Shown one piece after another: positions 33,646-39,205 of a DNA stretch of 39,205 nt; the first letter of the stretch is position 1; each line of letters starts with the position of its first letter. Made by a program: the position numbers and the translations under genes. The DNA lies in contig JAQTMV010000018.1 in NCBI GenBank assembly GCA_028714175.1, positions 1 through 39,205 on the forward strand. The letters are read 5' to 3'. Under the pieces are notes generated by a model that worked only from the letters and a program-made list of their open reading frames with translations, was not told where the DNA came from and did not search any database. This DNA is from Methylococcales bacterium. Lineage in GTDB: Bacteria > Pseudomonadota > Gammaproteobacteria > Methylococcales > Methylomonadaceae.

Positions 33646-34047
33646 GACGTTTTTCTGTTCAAGGTCTTGACCAAACATAATTCGGTGCCCGTCAGGAGTT
33701 TCAATGCAAAATTCCCTCACTCCCCACGGCTTATCGGCAATATCTTGCACGATCTTCACACCGTGTTCTTTGTATTCTGAGTGTAAACCGTCTATGTCTT
33801 CCATGTATGCGTAAGCAAACCACGAATGGTTTCCAATTTTCGAGGCTGGTACTTCATTTGGGCAATGTCCAAGCATTACCTTAAAGTTGTCTCTCGAAAG
33901 GAAAAACCAACCTTCGACTTCGAAGTCGAGTTTGAACCCAAGTTTCTCTCGGTAGAACTCCGCTGATTTTTTGTAGTCGTTGACGGCTAACACGCAGCGG
34001 ACTTGATTTAATTTCGGCACACCTCTTCCCCGTTGTTCGTCACATAA
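33588..34047 (-). mobile_element. Single integron-type gene cassette carrying a VOC gene
   Basis: Cassette limits are set by G^TTATGTG (junction 34048/34047) and G^TTGGAC (junction 33588/33587). The cassette is 460 bp: a 27-base leader, one gene, and attC, as in typical cassettes. No integrase or second cassette is visible, so it may have entered a secondary site or be the relic of a larger array. Confidence 0.6.
33640..34020 (-). CDS. VOC (glyoxalase/bleomycin-resistance) family protein
   Basis: A 126-residue protein with the VOC fold: LNQVRCVLAVNDYKKSAEFY, LGFKLDFEVEGWFFL and the C-terminal FCIETPDGHRIMFGQ, with possible metal residues. The start is GTG 34020, preceded by GGGGAAGAGGT, because the frame further upstream lies outside the cassette boundary. 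The family includes glyoxalases, dioxygenases and drug-binding proteins; no substrate can be named. Its C-terminal Val-Thr-stop overlaps the attC core. Confidence 0.85.
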   Translation of the reverse strand: MPKLNQVRCVLAVNDYKKSAEFYREKLGFKLDFEVEGWFFLSRDNFKVMLGHCPNEVPASKIGNHSWFAYAYMEDIDGLHSEYKEHGVKIVQDIADKPWGVREFCIETPDGHRIMFGQDLEQKNVT

Positions 34048-34227
34048 CGTAAAGTAGACACCTTTTAGCATATAAATTCTAAAATGCTGGTGCATAAAAC
34101 CATACCAGCAATTAGTCAGTCTAGATGCTATAGTAACCAATTATTGGTAGCAATCTTTTTATGCAAAAATACAAATACACCTCCAAAGCTCCTGGATCAA
34201 GTCAGCGACCGTATCCGTGTCAAGTAC

Positions 34228-34258
34228 GTAGGATGTGCTAAACGCAGTGAAGCGCATC
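34228..34258. repeat. GTAGGATGTGCTAAACGCAG repeat
   Basis: A 31-bp dispersed intergenic element of the GTAGGATG-type, ending GAAGCGCATC. It lies 50 bp upstream of rtcA and marks the boundary where the GC-rich block begins. Confidence 0.6.
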
Positions 34259-34306
34259 TATATCCATCATGAGTTGTAAAGCTTGTGTTAACAGTTTTAT
34301 CCTTCA

Positions 34307-35287
34307 GTGTGGAGAAATTTAACATATGACGGCTTTCTCATCATCGACGGTTCCTTTGGCGAAGGCGGCGGACAAATCCTGCGCAGCTCGCTGAGTCTGG
34401 CCGTCATCACCGGGCGCCCAGTGCGCATCGAGAATATCCGAGCGAACAGACAAAACCCGGTGCTGGCGGCGCAGCATCTTACTTCGGTGCAGGCGGCGGC
34501 GATCCTCTGCGACGCCGAAGTGAAGGGGGCGGAACTCGGCTCGCAAATGCTGCAAACCCTGCTGTTGCCGCTGGCGCTGTCTGCGGGCGTATCCACCGTC
34601 ATGTTGCGCGGCGGTTCGCACGTCGACATGAGCCCTTTCTACGATTATGTGCACGATGTCTGGCTGCCCACGTTCGCCCGCATGGGGGTGCGCGCCGAGC
34701 TTTCCCTCGCGCGGTCCGGCTGGTTCCCGGTGGGGCGAGGAGAAGTGAGGCTGCGAATCGCGGGATCGGGGGAATTGGGGCTCCTGCGCCTGGAACATCG
34801 CGGTCCGCTGCGGGCGGTTACGGGACGCGCGCTGGCCGCCAATCTGCCCGGCCATATTTGCGAACGCATGGCTTACCGCGCACGCGACCTTCTGGAGCAG
34901 ACCGGAATGGCGGTGGACATCGAGGCAGCCGTTTTGGAAGCAGCCTGCCCCGGTGCCGGCTTGTATTTAACCGCGCATTACGAAAACAGCCTGGCGGGTT
35001 TTAGCGCCCAAGGGAAACGCGGAAAGCCTGCCGAGAGAGTCGCCGAGGCAGCCTGTTCCGCGCTCTTGCATCACTATCGATCGGGCGCGGCCCTGGAACA
35101 GCATCTCGCCGATCAGTTGATTCTGCCGCTCGCCTTGTGCCGGGGCGAATCCGTCTTCAGCGTCGAGCGCATCAGTCCGCATCTCGTCACCAACGCCTGG
35201 GTAATTGAGCGTTTCGGACTGGCGCGTATAGACATCGCCCCGGCCGCCAACGGAACCGGTTTAGTCAAGATCCTTCCCAGCCGGTAG
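34307..35287 (+). CDS. rtcA: RNA 3'-terminal phosphate cyclase
   Basis: A 326-residue RtcA that converts RNA 3'-phosphate to a 2',3'-cyclic phosphate using ATP. IIDGSFGEGGGQILRSSLSL is the family opening; HLTSVQAAA and RGGSHVDMSP follow. The end SPHLVTNAWVIERFG holds the His expected to be adenylated. Start GTG 34307 is weak: the better ATG at 34325 is out of frame, and no clear ribosome site exists, so the annotated start is unsure or the 5' end carries a shift. GC is high against the neighbours, as is that of the next gene. An RNA-repair pair with 35295-35546. Confidence 0.92.
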   Translation: MWRNLTYDGFLIIDGSFGEGGGQILRSSLSLAVITGRPVRIENIRANRQNPVLAAQHLTSVQAAAILCDAEVKGAELGSQMLQTLLLPLALSAGVSTVMLRGGSHVDMSPFYDYVHDVWLPTFARMGVRAELSLARSGWFPVGRGEVRLRIAGSGELGLLRLEHRGPLRAVTGRALAANLPGHICERMAYRARDLLEQTGMAVDIEAAVLEAACPGAGLYLTAHYENSLAGFSAQGKRGKPAERVAEAACSALLHHYRSGAALEQHLADQLILPLALCRGESVFSVERISPHLVTNAWVIERFGLARIDIAPAANGTGLVKILPSR

Positions 35288-35294
35288 CACTATC

Positions 35295-35546
35295 ATGATC
35301 CCCATCCAGGACCTCCTCCATCGCATCCGCTGGGACCCGGAATTCGGCTGCGGCGAATTCGTCATCGGTTATTACGACCGGATCGAGCATGAAATCATTC
35401 TTGTGCCGTTTCGCGAAATCAGATTTCCAAAGGACGGCCCCGGCATTTTCGAACTGGTCGATCACGAGGGGCAGCCGCATTCCATTCCCTTGCATCGGGT
35501 CAAGTCTGTTTACAAGAACGGCGAGTTGATCTGGCATCGCGAGTGA
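35295..35546 (+). CDS. MJ1316/DUF504-type RNA cyclic-end recognition protein
   Basis: An 83-residue protein of DUF504 (MJ1316 domain): IRWDPEFGCGEFVIGYYDR, PFREIRFP and PLHRVKSVYKNGELIWHR. The domain is predicted to recognise RNA 2',3'-cyclic phosphate ends and is often fused or linked to RNA-repair enzymes. It starts seven bases after the rtcA stop, in the same GC-rich block, so the two are an operon and probably travel together. The function is predicted, not shown. Confidence 0.85.
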   Translation: MIPIQDLLHRIRWDPEFGCGEFVIGYYDRIEHEIILVPFREIRFPKDGPGIFELVDHEGQPHSIPLHRVKSVYKNGELIWHRE

Positions 35547-35590
35547 AGCGGCGGACGGAGTCGGAACACTGAGTTAAATAGGTATTATCT

Positions 35591-35692
35591 CGTTCCCACG
35601 CGCTGCGTGGGAACGCCTTTGAAGCGCGCTGCGCTGTGATTCATACCGCTGGCGCGGAGTGACTACATTCCCACGCAGCAGATGGGAACGAG
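35591..35692. repeat. CGTTCCCACGC hairpin repeats
   Basis: CGTTCCCACGC-GCT-GCGTGGGAACG (35591-35615) is an 11-bp perfect stem. A related inverse half (TCCCACGCAGCAGATGGGAA then CGAG) lies at 35671-35694. A fragment of the same family is at 23329-23342. Widespread dispersed intergenic palindromes. Confidence 0.7.
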
Positions 35693-35771
35693 TTATATAC
35701 GAGTTAATATCCGGCTAACGGGTTCCGCGCCAGTTTTAAATAGGCAGTAACTACTTAGCTCGACGCATAAC

Positions 35772-35870
35772 AATCCCTCTCCAGCGGGAGAGGGTAGGGT
35801 GAGGCGAATCAAAAAATGCTAAATGTTTATTTAGTTCTCCTCTCCCCAACCCTCTCCATCAGGAGAGGGG
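35772..35870. repeat. CCTCTCC/GGAGAGG repeats
   Basis: CCCTCTCCAGCGGGAGAGGG (35774-35793) forms a hairpin, and CCCTCTCCATCAGGAGAGGG (35851-35870) is a second copy. They belong to the same dispersed family as 25300-25321. The 407-bp gap 35547-35953 has no gene. Confidence 0.65.
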
Positions 35871-35953
35871 GCAGGCCTCTCAGCGATTTGCGGGTTTTCT
35901 GATTTGCTGAATAATCAAAATAGGCATCCACCAGTTCAAACGAAAAAATTAAT

Positions 35954-36967
35954 TCAAAGAGTTATCTTGCCAAGTTTATCCGTCATCATTTCTGTGAACC
36001 ATAAATTACCCTCATGGTCCATTTTGATTCGGTGCATCACCGTTCCTCTGCTGGGCAAGGCGTGCATGCTGAACGGTACTCCGGAAATATCAGAGCCTTC
36101 GATATGCCGGATGGATTTATCAAACCTCAGGATATAGTCATAACCTGATGGATTGGGGTTATTTTGATCCACATAAACCTGTACCCACAGATTATCGTCG
36201 CGATCAAATGCCAGTGCTGCGAGTATGTCATTCTTTTGCAGAGCGGGGACGGGATATTCGGTAATCTTGCCGGACTGGTCGATCTTGCCTATTTTGACGC
36301 CGGCTTCTTCGGTAAACCACATGAATGGCTCCGACGGGTCAGGAATGACCGCAATGGGCCGGCTGTTCGATGTTGATATTTTGAATTCTCTGACGGTTCC
36401 TTCGCCAGAGACATTTAGAATGGCGCTAGCCAGCAATTCGGTTCCCCAAATAGTGCCATCGGCTCCGGCGGACAGAAAGATGGGCAATGCTGCCAAATTG
36501 TTCAATTGAAAATGCTCTACACTGCCATCGGGATTAATTTTGCCTACAGTGCTGGTACGCTTGCCGGTGAACCAGATGGTTCCTCCATCCGCATCCAAAC
36601 CGATACCATGCGGGGCTGGATTAATGGGCGTTTCTGTGCCCTGCGCAAATAAGCGGACATCGATTACTTTTACAATTTTTCCCCAATTATCCAGTTGTAC
36701 GACCAGACCAAAAAACTCCAGCGAAACCCAAAGCCGACTATGTTTATCCAGTAATAGACCGTGTGGACCGCTGCCATCGGGCATCTTGTAATAGTCGACG
36801 ATTTGCCCTTTATAATCGCACTTGGCAATCTGGTCCATTTTTTGCCCGGTAACATAGATATGCTGTTCATCAATGACCAATTCATGCGTCGAGCCATGAG
36901 CAGTGCCAGGCCAGTTAAGGCTGTATTCGGCAATATTGCCTGGTGTTGCTGAAAGTGTTGTGTTCAT
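35954..36967 (-). CDS. Vgb/SMP-30-like beta-propeller protein
   Basis: A 337-residue protein made of repeating propeller blades (G-x-I-x-x-Y-x-x-P; GPHGLLLDKHSRLWVSLEFF, APHGIGLDADGGTIWFTGKR, ...GNLWFTEMMTDKLGKI). This is the virginiamycin B lyase (streptogramin lyase)/gluconolactonase-like group. Most genomic copies are not antibiotic lyases; a lactone hydrolase is an alternative. No signal peptide is seen. An inverted repeat sits upstream at 37056-37090. Confidence 0.8.
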   Translation of the reverse strand: MNTTLSATPGNIAEYSLNWPGTAHGSTHELVIDEQHIYVTGQKMDQIAKCDYKGQIVDYYKMPDGSGPHGLLLDKHSRLWVSLEFFGLVVQLDNWGKIVKVIDVRLFAQGTETPINPAPHGIGLDADGGTIWFTGKRTSTVGKINPDGSVEHFQLNNLAALPIFLSAGADGTIWGTELLASAILNVSGEGTVREFKISTSNSRPIAVIPDPSEPFMWFTEEAGVKIGKIDQSGKITEYPVPALQKNDILAALAFDRDDNLWVQVYVDQNNPNPSGYDYILRFDKSIRHIEGSDISGVPFSMHALPSRGTVMHRIKMDHEGNLWFTEMMTDKLGKITL

Positions 36968-37055
36968 GATCAGTTTTTCTTTTAAAGATTAAGTAAGGAT
37001 TTGAGTTAGTCCATGTCGAATTAAGCCATATGCAGGTTGCCGGCTGCTAATGATT

Positions 37056-37090
37056 TTTATCAAACAAGGCTTGATACATTGCTTGATAAA
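37056..37090. promoter_or_regulatory. Inverted repeat TTTATCAAACAAGG upstream of the propeller gene
   Basis: TTTATCAAACAAGG (37056-37069) and the complement of 37077-37090 agree at 12 of 14. It lies about 90 bp before the minus-strand start at 36967 and may be an operator. The 384-bp gap 36968-37351 holds no other signal I can support. Confidence 0.4.
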
Positions 37091-37351
37091 TAACGTCACC
37101 GCTAAAGGGATACGCAAAAAGAGTGAAATGATTCTTAGGGTTTGGTAAAAGTACTAATTATTTAGCTATCCCGCATATTTTTCTAGCTATTGCTATGAAT
37201 ATAACGTTTTTTCGCACAGCCAATCTCATTGATGTGGCAGCCTTTAGTGCTCATATGGAGTTAGGTCTGGCAATCCACATCTACGGGCTAAAATTGATTG
37301 AACGTTTAACCTGCCGCCATATTTTTAAGATTATTGCTCTTGCCAGTCTTG

Positions 37352-38089
37352 TTATTGTTTTAAATTTTTCAATAGTTCCAGTGGAAACACAATGGTGGAG
37401 GATTTGTCGCCGGCAATTTCAGTTAATGTTTGCATGTATCTCAGTTGAATCGCTTCGGGTTGTTGTGAAAGGATTTTTGCCGCCTGCAACAACTTCTCGG
37501 CAGCCTGCATTTCCCCTTCCGCATGAATGACTTTTGCACGCCGGGTACGCTCGGCTTCAGCCTGTTTGGCAATAGCTCTGATCATGCTCTCGTCCAGATC
37601 CACGTGTTTGATTTCGACATTCGATACTTTAATTCCCCAGGCATCAGTTTGCTGATCAAGACTGGTTTGAATGTCGATATTCAGGCGATCACGTTCTGCC
37701 AGCATTTCATCCAGTTCATGCTGTCCCAGTACCGATCGTAAGGTAGTTTGTGCCAGCTGACTGGTAGCCTCATAAAAATGTTCCACTTGTATGATTGCCT
37801 TCTCCGGTTCTATCACACGAAAATAGACGACAGCATTGACTTTAACGGAAACGTTGTCGCGGGAAATCACATCCTGCGTTGGCACATCCATAACGACGGT
37901 TCTTAAATCAACCCGTTCCATTTGTTGAATCAACGGGATGACGACAATTAACCCAGGCCCTTTTACCTTGTAAAAACGGCCGAGCATAAAAATAACGCCG
38001 CGCTGATATTCCCTTAGGATTCTGAACGCGCTGATTAGCAATAACAGCACAATGCTGATGAAGATGTAAAAGAAATTTGCAACCATCAC
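37352..38089 (-). CDS. Slipin (SPFH/band 7, stomatin-like) protein
   Basis: A 245-residue membrane-anchored SPFH protein. One N-terminal helix (about 3-23), then [42 protein letters not shown] (SPFH domain) and a helical tail ([20 protein letters not shown]). Partner of long NfeD proteases in lipid microdomains. The ATG overlaps the NfeD stop by four bases, so they form one operon. Confidence 0.95.
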   Translation of the reverse strand: MMVANFFYIFISIVLLLLISAFRILREYQRGVIFMLGRFYKVKGPGLIVVIPLIQQMERVDLRTVVMDVPTQDVISRDNVSVKVNAVVYFRVIEPEKAIIQVEHFYEATSQLAQTTLRSVLGQHELDEMLAERDRLNIDIQTSLDQQTDAWGIKVSNVEIKHVDLDESMIRAIAKQAEAERTRRAKVIHAEGEMQAAEKLLQAAKILSQQPEAIQLRYMQTLTEIAGDKSSTIVFPLELLKNLKQ

Positions 38090-39205
38090 TCGTTCTCCTG
38101 TGTTTGGATAGGTGTCACCTGTAAAAGCAGACCATTGATCGCTGTCACCTTCACTTTTTCTTTTTTACGTAAGGGCTGGTTACATGATGCCCGCCAGTTT
38201 TCACTATGAATACGAATCATCCCTGTTCCGGTAAAATCACCAATCGCCTCGCCCACTAGACCGATCATTTCTTCCTTGCCGCTGACAATCGGTCTGTGCC
38301 TTGCTTTTAATATCAGGCCGATAGCGATGATGAAAAAGACTGTGCTGCTTAAGGCGAAACCGGCGATCAGACCCAGATCTATCCCGAATCCCGGTATATC
38401 GGTATTCATCAATATTACCGAGCCAATGACGAAAGCAACTATGCCCCCCAGTCCGAGAATGCCGAAACTGGCCACAAAGGCTTCAGCAGTCATCAGTGCG
38501 ATTCCTAACAGGATCAGGCCCATACCGGCATAATTGACCGGCAATAGCTGAAATGCATATAAAGCCAGCAACAAACAAATCCCCCCTATAGTGCCGGGAA
38601 CAATGCTGCCTGGAATGGAGAACTCGAATATCAGACCATAAATACCAACCATCAACAAAATGTAGGCTATGCTGGGATTGGTAATTACAGCAAGAAATTG
38701 ACTCCGCCAGTCCGGTTTGATACTTTTTATTTCAATATGTCCGGTATCAAATATGAGTTCTTTACCTGAAACCTTGACTTTCCGGCCCTGCAACTGCCGA
38801 AGCAAATCCGTTATATCCACTGCCACAATATCAATTACATTCAGTTTTAATGCTTCAGCTGCTGAAAGGCTGGCCGCTTCACGCACCGCCTTTTCTGCCC
38901 ATTGTTCGTTTCTGCCATGCATTGCTGCCAAACCGCGAATATAAGCGGCTGCATCATTGACCATTTTATGAGCCATTGAATCAGTCAACGGTTCGGCTTT
39001 ATCGTCATTGTTATCAGACTTGTCTTTGTCGTCATCAAAGTTGTCAAAACCACCGAATTGCACTGGCGTTGCCGCACCCAGATTGGTTGCCGGCGCCATT
39101 GCGGCGATATGGCTGGCATAAAGGATATAAGTTCCGGCACTGGCGGCGCGTGCTCCACTGGGCGCTACATAGCTGATCACAGGGATGGGAGAGGCAATGA
39201 TCTGT
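38086..39205 (-). CDS. Long NfeD/ClpP-class membrane serine protease, cut by window edge
   Basis: The frame runs from beyond base 39205 to 38086, at least 373 codons. The first visible part ([20 protein letters not shown] then ASAGTYI) holds the ClpP-like catalytic Ser of long NfeD; an acidic insert ([12 protein letters not shown]), the alpha/beta region, four or five membrane helices and a soluble OB-fold NfeD domain at the end ([18 protein letters not shown]) follow. It cleaves or regulates the slipin. The N-terminus with the signal sequence lies outside the window. Confidence 0.93.
   Translation of the reverse strand, partial: QIIASPIPVISYVAPSGARAASAGTYILYASHIAAMAPATNLGAATPVQFGGFDNFDDDKDKSDNNDDKAEPLTDSMAHKMVNDAAAYIRGLAAMHGRNEQWAEKAVREAASLSAAEALKLNVIDIVAVDITDLLRQLQGRKVKVSGKELIFDTGHIEIKSIKPDWRSQFLAVITNPSIAYILLMVGIYGLIFEFSIPGSIVPGTIGGICLLLALYAFQLLPVNYAGMGLILLGIALMTAEAFVASFGILGLGGIVAFVIGSVILMNTDIPGFGIDLGLIAGFALSSTVFFIIAIGLILKARHRPIVSGKEEMIGLVGEAIGDFTGTGMIRIHSENWRASCNQPLRKKEKVKVTAINGLLLQVTPIQTQENE

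Noticed and set aside
34319-34855. Minus-strand frame of 178 codons opposite rtcA
   Set aside because: High GC opens antisense frames; the plus strand carries clear RtcA motifs.
35590-35870. Cluster of palindromes considered as CRISPR or terminators
   Set aside because: The units are inverted, not direct, with no equal spacers, and they lack T runs; they match common dispersed repeats.
37195-37530. Plus-strand frame of 111 codons opposite the slipin gene
   Set aside because: Most of it lies on the antisense of the slipin gene, the rest has no signal, and the composition follows the opposite gene.

Overview
The window looks like chromosome from a mesophilic gammaproteobacterium of moderate GC. 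The protein set (DabA with NuoL/NuoM-like subunits, long NfeD plus slipin, DUF2934, CheB/CheR-PAS signalling) and the many palindromic intergenic repeats would suit a methanotroph of the Methylococcales. No taxonomic marker is present, so this is only an inference. Two stretches are visibly richer in GC than the rest: the subtilase fragment at the left edge and the rtcA/MJ1316 pair at about 34.3-35.6 kb. Both look acquired.

Layout. 1-0.5 kb: 5' part of a subtilase on the minus strand. 0.9-1.6 kb: PAQR/hemolysin III membrane protein. 1.7-4.5 kb: ftsH and, upstream on the same strand, a stand-alone M41-like metallopeptidase domain, separated by a 109-bp inverted-repeat element. 4.5-10.5 kb: a signalling block with a DUF2934 protein, a FixJ-type response regulator, a PAS histidine kinase broken by a frameshift, and a CheB-CheR-PAS protein. 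10.6-13.6 kb: stress genes on the plus strand, namely two Hsp20 chaperones with an unlisted 50-residue membrane ORF between them, a host-attachment-family protein and an HPF/RaiA-cold-shock fusion. A 14-bp motif in near-identical context precedes both the DUF2934 gene and the first hsp20, and may link the response regulator to the chaperones.

13.7-23.1 kb: a tightly packed five-gene minus-strand operon, NuoM-like, DabA (DUF2309), NuoL-like, NuoM-like, NuoM-like, with a recognisable sigma-70-type promoter. It is probably an energy-coupled inorganic-carbon (or related) transport complex with more antiporter-like subunits than the two-gene DAB system. 23.4-23.9 kb: transposase debris. 24.1-29.9 kb: a Ter-type stress/biosynthetic cluster (three TerD proteins, ATP-grasp, PRTase-TRSP, HAD phosphatase), interrupted by a broken winged-helix gene and a small membrane protein.

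30-34 kb is an eroded accessory region: a decayed cytochrome c/sorbosone dehydrogenase, an intact retropepsin-like protease, a VapB antitoxin with a frameshifted VapC toxin, a decayed DUF433 gene, two diverged copies of a two-hairpin repeat, and a VOC-family gene with the layout of an integron gene cassette, including an attC-like site. 34.3-35.5 kb: RtcA cyclase with an MJ1316 RNA-end domain protein, a likely RNA-repair pair. 36-39.2 kb: a Vgb/SMP-30-like beta-propeller, a slipin, and a long NfeD protease cut by the window edge.

A recurring theme is mobile palindromic repeats inside coding sequence: one inside dabA, one at its 3' end, one in the linker of the PRTase-TRSP protein, and one supplying the stop codon of the M41-like gene.
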